The notes: generated by a model from the letters alone, not told the origin. DNA of 36,342 nt from an uncultured bacterium (GCA_949299335.1 CASGAD010000036.1:1-36342), one strand, 5' to 3'; shown: positions 8,686 through 18,209, counted from the first letter of the stretch. Made by a program: numbers and translations.

Positions 8686-10128
8686 ATGGATAGAAATCTT
8701 ACAATGTTAATGGACTATTACGAATTAACAATGGCTAATGGATACTTTAAAAAAGGTTTTAAGGATACTAAAGTTGTTTTTGACATGTTTTATAGAAAAA
8801 ATCCTGATAATGGTGGATTTGTTATTTTTGCTGGGTTAGAGCAGTTCATTAATTATTTATTAAACATGAAATTTGAAGATTCAGATATTGAGTATTTAAG
8901 AAGTAGAAATATGTTTGATGAAGAGTTTCTAAAATATTTAAAAAATTTCAAATTCACTGGTGATGTATATAGTGTTAAAGAAGGCGAAGTTGTCTATCCG
9001 AATACACCTTTAGTGACAATTGTTGCTCCAGTTTGTGAGGCTCAACTCATTGAAACAATGTTACTTTTAACTATTAATCATCAATCTTTAATTGCTACTA
9101 AAGCTAATAGAATAGTGAGAGCTGCTAGAGGAAAGCAAGTTATGGAATTTGGAGCTAGAAGAGCTCATGGATATGATGCTGCAACTTTAGGAAGTAGAGC
9201 TTGTTTTATTGGTGGAGTTGATTCAACTGCTACAGTAAGTGCTGATATTGCTTTTGGGGTAAAAGCAGTAGGAACAATGGCTCATTCTTGGATTCAATTT
9301 TTTGATAATGAATATGAAGCCTTTAAAGCTTATGCAGAAATTTATCCTACAAATTGTGTCCTTTTAATCGATACTTATAATGTCTTAGAAAGTGGAATAA
9401 AAAATGCAATAAAAGTTGCTAAAGAAGTTTTAATGCCAAAAGGTTATCGCTTAAGTGGAGTTAGAATTGATAGTGGAGATCTAGCATATTTATCTAAAAA
9501 AGTTAGAAAAAAATTAGATGAAGCTGGATTAACTGATTGTAAAATTGTAGTTTCTAATAGCATTGATGAATATTTACTTGAATCTTTATTTTCTCAAGGG
9601 GCTAAAATTGATTCATTTGGTGTAGGAGAAAGAATGATTACTTCTAAATCAGAACCTGTATTTGGAGGAGTATATAAATTAAGTGCTGTTCAAGAAAATG
9701 ATGCATTTATTCCTAAGATTAAAATTAGTGAAAATGTTGAAAAAGTTACGAACCCAGGCTATAAAAAGTTATATAGAGTATATGATGAAAACGATATGGC
9801 AATCTTTGATTTTATAGGTCTATATGATGAAGAAGTTAATAAATCTACAAAGCTAGTTTATCCTTTAAAAGACTATAAATTTTATCATATTGAAGATAAA
9901 TGGAGTATTAAGGAGCTTCAAGTATGCTACGTTAAAGATGGTAAATTAATTAAAAAAATGCCTTCTTTAAAAGAAATTAGAAAGTATTCAGAAGAAGAAC
10001 TTAGTAAAACTTGGAACGAAGAAAAACGTTTTGAAAACCCTCACATCCATTTTGTTGATTTAACAGAAAAACTTTATAGAGTCAAAAAAGAATTAATCGC
10101 AAAAGAGAACGATAAATCATGCATATAG
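8686..10128 (+). CDS. pncB: Nicotinate phosphoribosyltransferase
   Basis: Joins nicotinate to phosphoribosyl pyrophosphate to give nicotinate mononucleotide, with ATP hydrolysis. The protein has 480 residues, the long bacterial form. Signatures are LTMLMDYYELTMANGYF at the N-terminus, EFGARRAHGYDAA (154-166), GTMAHSW (196-202, holding the conserved histidine of the family), LIDTYNV and VRIDSGDL in the phosphate-binding barrel, and GVGERMIT further on. AAGGAG lies seven bases before the ATG. The 3' end overlaps nadD by ten bases, so the two are translationally coupled. Confidence 0.95.
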   Translation: MDRNLTMLMDYYELTMANGYFKKGFKDTKVVFDMFYRKNPDNGGFVIFAGLEQFINYLLNMKFEDSDIEYLRSRNMFDEEFLKYLKNFKFTGDVYSVKEGEVVYPNTPLVTIVAPVCEAQLIETMLLLTINHQSLIATKANRIVRAARGKQVMEFGARRAHGYDAATLGSRACFIGGVDSTATVSADIAFGVKAVGTMAHSWIQFFDNEYEAFKAYAEIYPTNCVLLIDTYNVLESGIKNAIKVAKEVLMPKGYRLSGVRIDSGDLAYLSKKVRKKLDEAGLTDCKIVVSNSIDEYLLESLFSQGAKIDSFGVGERMITSKSEPVFGGVYKLSAVQENDAFIPKIKISENVEKVTNPGYKKLYRVYDENDMAIFDFIGLYDEEVNKSTKLVYPLKDYKFYHIEDKWSIKELQVCYVKDGKLIKKMPSLKEIRKYSEEELSKTWNEEKRFENPHIHFVDLTEKLYRVKKELIAKENDKSCI

Positions 10129-10712
10129 TATTTTTTGGAACTTTTAATCCGGTTACAAATGCTCATATAAAAATTGCTAGTAAAGCTAGTAAAGTTTTTA
10201 ATAATGCTGAAGTTATTTTTGTACCTGTTTCTGATTCTTATAGTAAAAATAGTTTAAATACTTCCTTTAATGATAGAGTTAATATGCTTAGACTTGCTAT
10301 TAAGAATCATCCAAATTTTATTATTGAAGAGATTGAAGAAAATTATTTTAAAAAAGAAAATAGGCAACTTAAATCCATCGAGACTTTAAGGTTATTAAAA
10401 GAAAAATATAATGATGAATTAGCTTTTTTAATAGGTACAGACAACTATTTTGATTTACCAAATTGGTATAAAGTTAATGATTTATTAACTGAATTTATTC
10501 CAATTATTTATCCTAGAACTAACGAATTTAATAAAACTGATTTAGTTTTATATGAAAAATATAAAAATAGATTCATATTTTTGGATAATATGGAACTTGT
10601 ATTGATGAGTTCAACATTAGTTAGAGAAAATTTAACTAAAGGATTGGATGTAAGTAATATGCTTGATAAAGATGTATTAAAATATATAAAAGAAAAAGGA
10701 ATTAAATTTTAA
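10119..10712 (+). CDS. nadD: Nicotinate-nucleotide adenylyltransferase
   Basis: Adenylates nicotinate mononucleotide to nicotinate adenine dinucleotide. It is a nucleotidyltransferase of the HIGH superfamily: FFGTFNPVTNAH at residues 5-16 is the nucleotide-binding motif, and MSSTLVREN near the C-terminus is the second signature (SSTxxR). IGTDNYFDLPNWY in the middle matches the NadD loop. 197 residues, normal. The start overlaps the end of pncB, and there is an eleven-base gap to nadE. Confidence 0.93.
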   Translation: MHIVFFGTFNPVTNAHIKIASKASKVFNNAEVIFVPVSDSYSKNSLNTSFNDRVNMLRLAIKNHPNFIIEEIEENYFKKENRQLKSIETLRLLKEKYNDELAFLIGTDNYFDLPNWYKVNDLLTEFIPIIYPRTNEFNKTDLVLYEKYKNRFIFLDNMELVLMSSTLVRENLTKGLDVSNMLDKDVLKYIKEKGIKF

Positions 10713-10722
10713 AGGTGAAGTT

Positions 10723-11511
10723 ATGACTAAGTATGAAAATTATTTATTAGAATTTGAGAAAAATGTTGATATTCATATTGATGAAACAATAAAAGAAATT
10801 AAGGAATTTGCTACAAAAAACAATGTAAAGCGTTTTGTTATTGGAATGAGTGGAGGAATCGATTGCGCTTTAAGCAGTGCTATAGTCAAAAAAGCTGGCT
10901 ATGAAGTAATTGCATTAACCATGCCTTATGAAGAAAATACCTCTAAACAAAGAGTAAAAGGAATTAGTGATGCTAAAAAACATTGCGAAGCAATTAATAT
11001 ACCACTTTACGAAGTTAGTATAACTAATATGGTCAATTCAATGCTTAAAGAACAAGACAAAATTAAAAGTGAATTTAATAAATATAACGGCAATGAACGC
11101 CTTGCTAAAGTTAATATTTTACCTCGAGCTAGAATGATTAATGTATATTATGTTGCTCAATTAATTAATGGAGTAGTTTTAGGGACTGGCAATTTAAGTG
11201 AATATACTATGGGTTATTTTACAAAATGGGGTGATGGTGGATATGACTATGATCCAATTTTAAAATATACAAAAACTGAGGTTTATATTTTAGCCAAACG
11301 TTTAAATATTATTGAAGAGATAATCAATAAAAAACCATCCGCAGATTTATGGGATGGTCAAACCGATGAAGAAGAAATGAATATTTCTTATAGTGAAATT
11401 GATAAATACATTAGATTTCCTGAAGAATGTAATGAAAATACCAAGTTAATTGTAGAAAATGCTAAAAGAAGAAGTGCCCATAAAAAACAAAATAGTAGGG
11501 TTTTGCACTAA
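10723..11511 (+). CDS. nadE: NH3-dependent NAD+ synthetase
   Basis: Amidates nicotinate adenine dinucleotide to NAD+ with ATP, the last step of the pathway. It is an adenine-nucleotide alpha-hydrolase (PP-loop) enzyme: MSGGIDCALSS (42-52) binds pyrophosphate, and GTGNLSEYTMGYFTKWGDGG and KPSADLWDGQTDEEE are NadE signatures. At 262 residues it lacks the glutaminase domain, so it must use free ammonia. AAGGTG precedes the ATG. It is last in the operon and faces the MATE gene across six bases; no terminator is visible between them. Confidence 0.95.
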   Translation: MTKYENYLLEFEKNVDIHIDETIKEIKEFATKNNVKRFVIGMSGGIDCALSSAIVKKAGYEVIALTMPYEENTSKQRVKGISDAKKHCEAINIPLYEVSITNMVNSMLKEQDKIKSEFNKYNGNERLAKVNILPRARMINVYYVAQLINGVVLGTGNLSEYTMGYFTKWGDGGYDYDPILKYTKTEVYILAKRLNIIEEIINKKPSADLWDGQTDEEEMNISYSEIDKYIRFPEECNENTKLIVENAKRRSAHKKQNSRVLH

Positions 11512-11517
11512 TTTTAC

Positions 11518-13008
11518 TTATTTTACTGCAGGAATTTTCTTAGGAAAGGCTTCGATTTCTTTAAATACTTTACCTTTAATTATATAAATATAAATACCTA
11601 CCATTAAGATTAAAAATGCAAATAACCAAGCTAAAGAGTCTGAAAAACAAACTGAGACAAATGCCTTATCACTATAAGGATTATTTTTATCTACGATTAA
11701 TGGCATAAATTCAGCAATCATGACTCTAGCGATTAATTCGAATACTCCTGCTAAAAAAGGATAAAGAGCTTTTCCTAAGCCTTGAAGATAATTTCTGCCA
11801 ATAAATAGTAATCCAAGTAAAAAATATAATGAGGAATCAATAATCATATAAGTTGAAGCATAAAATCTTACTCTTTCGTTATTATTGCTATCACTTAAAA
11901 ATAACGAAGTGTAAGTTCCATTGATTGAAAGGGCAATTCCTATTATTAATAAAATAAAATAGATTATAAATATTAAAAAGATAGCTTCTTTTAAGCCCTT
12001 TTTTAATCTTATAACATCTTTTGCTCCATAATTTTGTCCGGCATAAGATAAACAAGCTGTACCTAAAGCACTTAATGGGCACATTAAAAAGTCGTTGAAT
12101 TTAACAGCAGCCCCATATGCTAACTTACAATCAAATATTTCGTGTCCATAGACTAAAGCATTGCCGGTATCAAATTTAACCATAGCCTTTTCTAAAGTAA
12201 TTAAGCCTATTGCTAAAATAGAAAATTGGAAAGCTAGAGGGAGCCCAAGTTTTAAGTGTTCAAAGACAAAATGAGATGATAATTTAAAATCACTTAATTT
12301 AACTCTAAAAAACGGATATTTTATTAATGAGTAAATTAAGCAAGCAATAAAAGCAACAAATTGAGAGAATATAGTGGCTAGGGCAGCTCCAGCGACACCC
12401 CATTTTAAAAATAGTATACAAATAAAATCTAAGGCTATATTTAAAATCGTTGAGCCGATTAAAAATAGTAAAGGTGTTAAGGAGTCTCCTATGCTTCTTA
12501 ATACGCTAGCAATAAGGTTATAGAAAACTTGAGTAAATAAACCAAGATAAATTATTAATAAATAAGTTTTAGCATATTCATAATCTCCATTACCTGGTTT
12601 TAAATCAATATAGGCAAGTAAAGTTGGAATTAAAAGTATAGCAACAATCGTTAAAACTATAGAAATAATTAAAGATAAGAGTAGTTGAGTAGCAAAAGAT
12701 TTTCTAATTCCTTCTTCATTTTTCTCACCAGCAAAATTACTAGTGATAACACTAAATCCACTAGAACATCCAAAAGCGAACTGCAAAACAATAAAAATTA
12801 AAGAATAAACAACATTAACTCCACTTACTTCAGCAGCACTTAAGTATTTTCCTACTATAGCTGCATCACTAATTGTATAAACTTGTTGAAATAAGTAAGA
12901 AATTAAGATTGGTAACATAAAAATAAGTAGTTGTTTATAAGGCTTATTTTTAGTTAAGTCTACTGGTTCAAATAGTTTTTTGACTTTACTAACAATACCA
13001 AGTTTCAT
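11518..13008 (-). CDS. MATE family efflux transporter
   Basis: An intact 496-residue MATE exporter in the cytoplasmic membrane. The family pattern DLTKNKPYKQLLIFMLPILI is followed by FQQVYTISDAAIVGKYL and about twelve hydrophobic helices. VLRSIGDSLTPL and YNLIASVLRSIG are typical loop sequences. It is the close relative against which the pseudogene at 6714-7927 can be read. AAGAGGA lies before the ATG, and a TTTACT-16-TATAAT promoter and a perfect cre site lie upstream, so expression is probably tied to sugar supply through CcpA. The substrate cannot be deduced. Confidence 0.88.
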   Translation of the reverse strand: MKLGIVSKVKKLFEPVDLTKNKPYKQLLIFMLPILISYLFQQVYTISDAAIVGKYLSAAEVSGVNVVYSLIFIVLQFAFGCSSGFSVITSNFAGEKNEEGIRKSFATQLLLSLIISIVLTIVAILLIPTLLAYIDLKPGNGDYEYAKTYLLIIYLGLFTQVFYNLIASVLRSIGDSLTPLLFLIGSTILNIALDFICILFLKWGVAGAALATIFSQFVAFIACLIYSLIKYPFFRVKLSDFKLSSHFVFEHLKLGLPLAFQFSILAIGLITLEKAMVKFDTGNALVYGHEIFDCKLAYGAAVKFNDFLMCPLSALGTACLSYAGQNYGAKDVIRLKKGLKEAIFLIFIIYFILLIIGIALSINGTYTSLFLSDSNNNERVRFYASTYMIIDSSLYFLLGLLFIGRNYLQGLGKALYPFLAGVFELIARVMIAEFMPLIVDKNNPYSDKAFVSVCFSDSLAWLFAFLILMVGIYIYIIKGKVFKEIEAFPKKIPAVK

Positions 13009-13032
13009 AATAATTCCTCTTACAAATGAATT

Positions 13033-13061
13033 ATTATATTCACTTTGATTTGTTAGTAAAT
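13033..13061 (-). promoter_or_regulatory. Sigma-A-type promoter of the MATE gene
   Basis: Minus strand: TTTACT (13055-13060), 16-base spacer, TATAAT (13033-13038), then about 25 bases to the ATG with AAGAGGA in between. The same TTTACT-16-TATAAT arrangement precedes the aminopeptidase gene at 19996. Confidence 0.65.
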
Positions 13062-13082
13062 ATAAAATTAGTAAATTTTATA

Positions 13083-13096
13083 TGATAGCGTTTACA
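13083..13096 (-). promoter_or_regulatory. Catabolite-responsive element (cre, CcpA site)
   Basis: Minus strand reads TGTAAACGCTATCA, matching the consensus TGWAARCGYTWNCA at every defined position. It lies about 22 bases upstream of the -35 box of the MATE promoter, a position usually linked to activation rather than blockage in Gram-positive bacteria. It also lies next to the terminator of the flavin reductase operon. Confidence 0.7.
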
Positions 13097-13097
13097 T

Positions 13098-13125
13098 AAA
13101 AAAAGAAGTGATATTTTTCCACTTC
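13098..13125 (-). terminator. Terminator of the SDR/flavin reductase operon
   Basis: On the minus strand GAAGTG, a nine-base loop and CACTTC are followed by seven T (complement of 13098-13104). It begins nine bases after the stop codon of the flavin reductase. Confidence 0.7.
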
Positions 13126-13133
13126 ATAACTAT

Positions 13134-13694
13134 TTATAACAATTTTTCGCCATCTGAGAAAGCTGAACCAACAACCTCCCCAAAGGCATAATATCTATGA
13201 TTAGATGGATCAAAAATTAATGGTTCAAATTTTCTAACATCAATTCTACCATTTTCTTTTAAAATTGATTCATCACAACTTACATTAATTATTTTCCCAA
13301 ACAAGAATTCGCTAGTTTCATCATAAGAAATTAATTCGCATTCTAAAGTTAATGGAAGTTCGTCAATAATAGGGGCATTTACAAAAGTGCTTTTTGTGAC
13401 TGTGAAACTACTATGCTTAACTTTATCAACTTTTTCATTAGCACTTACGATTCCTAAATAGTCTTCATTAACAACAAACTTTTTAATGGCTGCACTAATT
13501 GTAAAAGCTTTATTAGCTAAAATATTTTTAGTAGTTTTATGGTCTTTACTAATGCTAATAAAAACTTTATCGTAATCAGCAATAGATCCCCAAGCAGCAA
13601 CCATAATATCTGGAACATCATGCTCATCATAAGTAGCAATCATTAGTACAGGTTGAGGGTAAAGTAATTGTTTAACACCTAAATTTTTTCTCAT
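13134..13694 (-). CDS. Flavin reductase-like protein (FMN-binding split barrel)
   Basis: 186 residues, an FMN-binding split-barrel protein of the flavin reductase/flavoredoxin type. Signatures are LLYPQPVLMIATYDEHD at the N-terminus, PDIMVAAWGSIADYDKVFISIS, KTTKNILANKAFTISA, and a late LTLECELIS strand and FGKIINVSCDE. Such proteins reduce flavins with NAD(P)H or pass electrons to partner redox enzymes; the partner is unknown. The ATG at 13694 is chosen because AAGGAG sits seven bases ahead, inside the last codons of the SDR gene; a longer frame from 13739 would overlap the SDR gene without such a signal. The gap between SDR stop and this start is one base, so the two are coupled. Confidence 0.8.
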   Translation of the reverse strand: MRKNLGVKQLLYPQPVLMIATYDEHDVPDIMVAAWGSIADYDKVFISISKDHKTTKNILANKAFTISAAIKKFVVNEDYLGIVSANEKVDKVKHSSFTVTKSTFVNAPIIDELPLTLECELISYDETSEFLFGKIINVSCDESILKENGRIDVRKFEPLIFDPSNHRYYAFGEVVGSAFSDGEKLL

Positions 13695-13695
13695 A

Positions 13696-14472
13696 TTAAG
13701 CTCCTTTTTTGATTCCTTTTGCGCTAGTTTTAGTGACAAAATTTCTAGAAAAAAATCTAGTTATAAATATTGTTAATTTATTTTTTAAGCCAACTATTGC
13801 GACTTTTTTACCTTTTTTAGACATTTTATATCCATATTTAGCAACGATAGATGCATCTACTGGTTTAATCTTAGAAAAGGTATAATCGTTATGAGCTAGC
13901 TTAACAAAGTTTGAATTAAATGGACCTGGACAAAGGGTTAATAATTTAACATTTGTACCTTTTAATTCATAAGAAATAGACTCGCCTAATAGTAAGACAA
14001 ATCCTTTAGTAGCATGATAAGTACACATGTAAGGTCCAGGAATAAATCCAGCAATTGAACTAATATTAATAATATGTCCTTGGTTCATATCAAGCATATT
14101 TTTTAAATAAACATTAGTGAAGTATAATAAAGCATTACAATTTAAATTAGTCATAGCGATTTGTTTATCGATGTCCATATTTTTAAAGTCCTCACGATCT
14201 CCAAATCCTGCGGCATTGATTAAAGTAGTGACTTTTAAATTTTCTTTATTAGTGTATTCATACACACTTTTAACTTCATCGATATTAGTTAAATCTTTAA
14301 TAAGTAAATGAATATCTAGCGATTTATAAGTTTTTTCAAGTTCACTTTTAAATTCATTAAGTCCAAGTTCGTTTTTATCGACAAGAATTAAAATTTCACT
14401 TTCTTTAGCGTATAACTTAGCAAATTCTTTTCCTAAGCCACTTGCTGCTCCAGTGATTAATGTAGTTTCCAT
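13696..14472 (-). CDS. Short-chain dehydrogenase/reductase (classical SDR)
   Basis: 258-residue NAD(P)-dependent oxidoreductase with a Rossmann fold. Cofactor motif TGAASGLG (7-14), NAAG (86-89), catalytic Ser138 or Ser139 in NISSIAG, and YxxxK as Tyr152-Lys156 in YHATKG; PGP follows at the usual place. Asp32 at the end of the second strand (VDK) suggests preference for NAD(H). The basic C-terminal tail is typical of membrane-associated members of this group. It lies between a small membrane protein and a flavin reductase on one transcript, which suggests a shared redox task on an unknown substrate. Confidence 0.88.
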   Translation of the reverse strand: METTLITGAASGLGKEFAKLYAKESEILILVDKNELGLNEFKSELEKTYKSLDIHLLIKDLTNIDEVKSVYEYTNKENLKVTTLINAAGFGDREDFKNMDIDKQIAMTNLNCNALLYFTNVYLKNMLDMNQGHIINISSIAGFIPGPYMCTYHATKGFVLLLGESISYELKGTNVKLLTLCPGPFNSNFVKLAHNDYTFSKIKPVDASIVAKYGYKMSKKGKKVAIVGLKNKLTIFITRFFSRNFVTKTSAKGIKKGA

Positions 14473-14485
14473 CTTTATACCTCTA

Positions 14486-14959
14486 TTAAAAATTATTATC
14501 TATTTTATGTGCAACTTGATAACCAGCAAAATCTGATATCAAAGAAGATAAAAAACCAACTAAAAACATACATGGTATATTAATTAACCAATTCATAAAG
14601 CATTCATAAACTGTCATATCATGTAAAATAAAGTAATTTAAAATAGTTAAAGTAGGATTAATTATAATAAAGAAAATAAATGAACTAATAAAAGTAGCTA
14701 ATAATCTATACTTTATATTGCCTTTATATGTTTTATTGTCGACTTTAAATAAGGCTGTAAACCATCTACCAATTCTAGTTAAAGGAATAAATAAGCCAAT
14801 TGCCATTGCGATAACAAAAGAAACAGCATAATTAATACCAAAATTAACCCAATCAATTTGTTTAGGATCAGCAAGTAAAGCCGCGGCTAAACATAAGAAA
14901 AAACATACAAAGATGTTAGTAATAACGTTATAAATTATTTTAGATAATATAGGCTTCAT
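14486..14959 (-). CDS. Small integral membrane protein, unknown function
   Basis: 157 residues with four predicted transmembrane helices (about 9-29, 43-62, 86-108 and 125-147) and a basic loop after the second (LTRIGRWFTALFKVDNKTYK). No family is recognised; repeated ADPKQ- and DFAGYQ-type polar turns resemble small DUF2798-like membrane proteins, but not enough to assign. It is first in a unit with the SDR and flavin reductase (13-base gap to the SDR). A good promoter places the -10 box seven bases before the ATG and no Shine-Dalgarno is present, so the mRNA is probably leaderless. Confidence 0.7.
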   Translation of the reverse strand: MKPILSKIIYNVITNIFVCFFLCLAAALLADPKQIDWVNFGINYAVSFVIAMAIGLFIPLTRIGRWFTALFKVDNKTYKGNIKYRLLATFISSFIFFIIINPTLTILNYFILHDMTVYECFMNWLINIPCMFLVGFLSSLISDFAGYQVAHKIDNNF

Positions 14960-14966
14960 CTAAATA

Positions 14967-14996
14967 ATTATAATGTTTATATATTTGGCTTGTAAA
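14967..14996 (-). promoter_or_regulatory. Promoter giving a probably leaderless transcript
   Basis: Minus strand TTTACA (14991-14996), 18-base spacer, TATAAT (14967-14972), then seven bases to the ATG at 14959. Transcription would start at or next to the A of the start codon. Confidence 0.6.
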
Positions 14997-15024
14997 TAAA
15001 AAACCTAGGACTAGCGCCTAGGTT
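14995..15024 (-). terminator. Terminator of the pflB-pflA operon
   Basis: Perfect 8-bp stem AACCTAGG (15002-15009) / CCTAGGTT (15017-15024), followed on the minus strand by a run of T. The stem includes the first two bases of the pflA stop codon, so termination sits flush with the gene end. Confidence 0.85.
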
Positions 15025-15751
15025 AATCAATATGTAGCATTTTTTTTGCTTTAAAAATATCTTCCTCAGTTGGTTCTTTAATCTTTTCTAGCTGATAAAC
15101 TAAATTTAGTTCTTTATATTTATAAACACCAAATGTGTGATAAGGCAAGATTTCTACTTTTTCAACATTTTTTAAAGGTTTTATAAATTCATAAATTCCA
15201 TTTAAATTTAAATAACTATCAGTAAGCGTAGGAACTAAGACATGTCTAATCCACATTCTTTTATTATGCGAATCTAAGTATTTTATTCCTTCTAGAATAT
15301 TTGTATTAGTTTTAGTAGTTAGTTTAATATGTTCGATTGGATCAATATGTTTAATATCAACTAAAAATAAATCTGTATAATTTAATAAATCATTAAATTT
15401 GTTTAAAAAGTTTGAATCTGCTGAGAAAGGCTCTAGACTCGTATCTATACATGTATTGATGTTGAATTCTTTAGCCTTTTTAAATAAATCGATTAAAAAG
15501 TCAATTTGGAGGAGTGGCTCCCCGCCACTAACTGTAATACCTCCAACATTTTTCCAATAACTTTTATATCTAAGAGCCTTTTTTAAAAGTTCATCGCTAG
15601 AGATTAAGTTTGCCTGATTATAGCACCAAGTATCAGGATTATGACAATATTTACATCTAAGATTGCATCCTTTTAAAAAGATAACAAATCTTATACCTGG
15701 TCCATCAACTGCACCAAAAGTTTCTATAGAATGAATATTGCCTAAACTCAT
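15023..15751 (-). CDS. pflA: Pyruvate formate-lyase activating enzyme
   Basis: Radical SAM enzyme that uses S-adenosylmethionine and a 4Fe-4S cluster to place the glycyl radical on PflB. The 242 residues are the usual length for an activase without an extra ferredoxin domain. The cluster motif CNLRCKYC (Cys29, Cys33, Cys36) follows GAVDGPGIRFVIFLKGC, a PflA hallmark; VSGGEPLLQ is the SAM-binding GGE motif; and WIRHVLVPTLTD and LPYHTFG are family signatures. It lies five bases after pflB and ends in the operon terminator. Confidence 0.95.
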   Translation of the reverse strand: MSLGNIHSIETFGAVDGPGIRFVIFLKGCNLRCKYCHNPDTWCYNQANLISSDELLKKALRYKSYWKNVGGITVSGGEPLLQIDFLIDLFKKAKEFNINTCIDTSLEPFSADSNFLNKFNDLLNYTDLFLVDIKHIDPIEHIKLTTKTNTNILEGIKYLDSHNKRMWIRHVLVPTLTDSYLNLNGIYEFIKPLKNVEKVEILPYHTFGVYKYKELNLVYQLEKIKEPTEEDIFKAKKMLHID

Positions 15752-15756
15752 ATTTA

Positions 15757-18000
15757 TTAAAGAACTTTATGGCAAGTTCTTGAAATAACATCCATTTGTT
15801 GCTCTCTAGTTAAATCAATAAATTTAACTGCGTAGCCACTAACTCTAATTGTAAAGTTAGCATATTCTTCTTTTTCTGGATGATTCATGGCATCAATTAA
15901 TTTTTCTGTGCCGAAAACGTTAACATTTAAGTGATGAGCACCTTGATCAAAATAACCATCCATAATATTTACAAGGTTATTCTTTTGTTCATCAAGATTA
16001 TGACCTAATGCACTTGGTGAAATAGTTTGAGTATTTGAAATACCATCCAAAGCGTATTCATAAGGAAGTTTAGCTAATGAATTTAAAGAAGCGAGTAAGC
16101 CGTTTTTCTCAGCACCATAACTTGGATTTGCTCCAGGGGCGAGTGGTTCTCCAGCCTTTCTTCCATCTGGTAAAGTACCAGTTGCTTTTCCGTAAACAAC
16201 ATTAGAAGTGATTGTCAAAATTGAAGTGGTTGGTTCAGAATCTCTATAGGTATGATATTTTTTAATTTTATTTAAGAATGTCTTTAATAACCATACAGCT
16301 ATATCATCAGCTCTATCATCATCATTACCATATCTAGGGAAATCACCTTTAATCTCAAAATCTTTGGTAACTCCGTCTTCATCTCTAATTGCTTTTACTT
16401 TTGCATATTTAATTGCTGAAAGTGAGTCAACAACATGACTAAATCCAGCAATACCAGTAGCAAATGTTCTTCTTACATTTGTATCAATTAAGGCCATTTC
16501 TGCGGCTTCATAATAATATTTATCATGCATATATTGAATAAGATTTAATGTGTTAACATATAGTCCTGCAAGCCAATCCATCATTAAATCATATTTATGC
16601 ATGACTTCATCGTAGTTTAAGTATTCACTTGTAATTGTGGCAAACTCAGGGCCAACTTGTTTTTTGGTAAGTTCATCTTTTCCGCCGTTAATAGCGTAAA
16701 GTAAACATTTAGCTAAGTTAGCTCTAGCACCAAAAAATTGCATTTCTTTTCCAGTTTGAGTTGCACTAACACAGCAACAAATAGAGTAATCATCTCCCCA
16801 AATTGGTCTCATTACATCATCATTTTCATATTGAATTGAAGAAGTAGTGATTGAAATTTTACTTGCATATTTTTTAAAGTTTTCATTAAGTTTTGATGAA
16901 TACAAGACTGTTAAATTAGGTTCTGGAGAAGGACCCATATTTTCTAAGGTATGAAGGAAACGATAGTCGTTTTTAGTAACCATGCCTCTTCCATCCATTC
17001 CGAGTCCGCCAACTTCTAAAGTTGCCCATACAGGGTCACCAGAGAATAATTGGTTATAAGAAGGAATTCTAGCAAATTTAACCATTCTAAATTTCATAAC
17101 GATTTGGTCTACTAATTCTTGAGCCTCATCTTCAGTTAAAGTACCTTCTTTTAAATCTCTTTCAATATAAATGTCTAAGAAAGTTGAAATTCTTCCTACT
17201 GACATAGCAGCCCCATTTTGCGTTTTGATTGCTGCTAAATAACCAAAATATAACCATTGGAAAGCTTCATGGGCGTTTGTAGCTGGTTTAGAAATATCAA
17301 ATCCATAGCTACTTGCCATAACTTTTATTTCTTTTAATGCTTTAATTTGATCAGTGATTTCTTCCCTTAATCTAATGACTTCATCAGTCATAATACCACA
17401 TCCAGTATTAGCAAAATCTTCTTGCTTTTTTTGAATTAAAAAATCAATTCCATATAAAGCAACTCTTCTATAATCACCAACGATACGGCCTCTTCCATAT
17501 GTATCTGGAAGTCCAGTAATGATTTTAGAGTGTCTAGCGAGTTTCATTTCTGGAGTATAAGCATCAAAAACACCTTGATTATGAGTTTTGTGATAATCTG
17601 TGAAAATTTTATGTAATTCTGGATCAGGAGTGTACCCATAAGTTGTACAAGCTTCCTCAGCCATTTTTATACCACCAAAAGGCATGAAAGCTCTTTTTAA
17701 TGGCTTGTCTGTTTGAAGTCCGACAATTTTTTCTAATGATTTATCGCTTGTGATATAACTAGCATCATAAGCAGTGATAGAAGAAACAACCTTTGTTTCC
17801 ATATCTAGGACACCACCTTTTTTTCTTTCTTCTTTTTGAAGCTTTTGGACTTCGTTCCAAAGTAAAGAAGTAGATTTAGTAGGCCCGACTAAAAAACTTT
17901 CATCCCCAGAATATGGAGTATAGTTCTTTTGTATAAAATCTCTAACGTTTATGTCATTTGTCCAATGACCTTCAGTAAAATTGCGCCATTCGTTTCTCAT
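15757..18000 (-). CDS. pflB: Formate C-acetyltransferase (pyruvate formate-lyase)
   Basis: Converts pyruvate and CoA to acetyl-CoA and formate under anaerobic conditions, in the cytoplasm. 747 residues, full length. The active-site pair is in [12 protein letters not shown] (Cys409-Cys410 by alignment with the usual ACCVS). The glycyl radical site is RVSGYAVKF near the C-terminus, with Gly722. The N-terminal [19 protein letters not shown] and the [14 protein letters not shown] block (166-179) are typical. GAGAAGG lies 12 bases before the ATG. A sigma-A-type promoter lies upstream. It marks the organism as a mixed-acid fermenter able to live without oxygen. Confidence 0.97.
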   Translation of the reverse strand: MRNEWRNFTEGHWTNDINVRDFIQKNYTPYSGDESFLVGPTKSTSLLWNEVQKLQKEERKKGGVLDMETKVVSSITAYDASYITSDKSLEKIVGLQTDKPLKRAFMPFGGIKMAEEACTTYGYTPDPELHKIFTDYHKTHNQGVFDAYTPEMKLARHSKIITGLPDTYGRGRIVGDYRRVALYGIDFLIQKKQEDFANTGCGIMTDEVIRLREEITDQIKALKEIKVMASSYGFDISKPATNAHEAFQWLYFGYLAAIKTQNGAAMSVGRISTFLDIYIERDLKEGTLTEDEAQELVDQIVMKFRMVKFARIPSYNQLFSGDPVWATLEVGGLGMDGRGMVTKNDYRFLHTLENMGPSPEPNLTVLYSSKLNENFKKYASKISITTSSIQYENDDVMRPIWGDDYSICCCVSATQTGKEMQFFGARANLAKCLLYAINGGKDELTKKQVGPEFATITSEYLNYDEVMHKYDLMMDWLAGLYVNTLNLIQYMHDKYYYEAAEMALIDTNVRRTFATGIAGFSHVVDSLSAIKYAKVKAIRDEDGVTKDFEIKGDFPRYGNDDDRADDIAVWLLKTFLNKIKKYHTYRDSEPTTSILTITSNVVYGKATGTLPDGRKAGEPLAPGANPSYGAEKNGLLASLNSLAKLPYEYALDGISNTQTISPSALGHNLDEQKNNLVNIMDGYFDQGAHHLNVNVFGTEKLIDAMNHPEKEEYANFTIRVSGYAVKFIDLTREQQMDVISRTCHKVL

Positions 18001-18043
18001 AAATTTTAATACCTTCTCTTTCTATTATTTTACTTACGAAGAT

Positions 18044-18072
18044 ATATTAAATGAGTTCAGTAAATATATCAA
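18044..18072 (-). promoter_or_regulatory. Promoter of pflB-pflA
   Basis: Minus strand TTGATA (18067-18072), 17-base spacer, TAATAT (18044-18049), about 43 bases before the pflB ATG. No cre site is seen near it. Confidence 0.55.
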
Positions 18073-18203
18073 TAATAATAATTTTTATTAATAAGGATAA
18101 AAATACTGAATTATATTTTTTGCATTTTTTACACATTAATTAAGGAAAAAAATATCAATAAAAATTAGTAGTGTTTTAATATAACAATTACTTATTTATT
18201 TGA

Positions 18204-18209
18204 TATAAT
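18204..18209 (+). promoter_or_regulatory. Extended -10 promoter for the gene at 18234
   Basis: TGATATAAT: a perfect -10 hexamer with the TGn extension. No good -35 box is present, as is common for extended -10 promoters. AAAGGAAG follows as Shine-Dalgarno. Confidence 0.55.

Noticed and set aside
13695-13739. Longer start for the flavin reductase, overlapping the SDR gene
   Set aside because: AAGGAG sits seven bases before the ATG at 13694, and the extension does not resemble the family.
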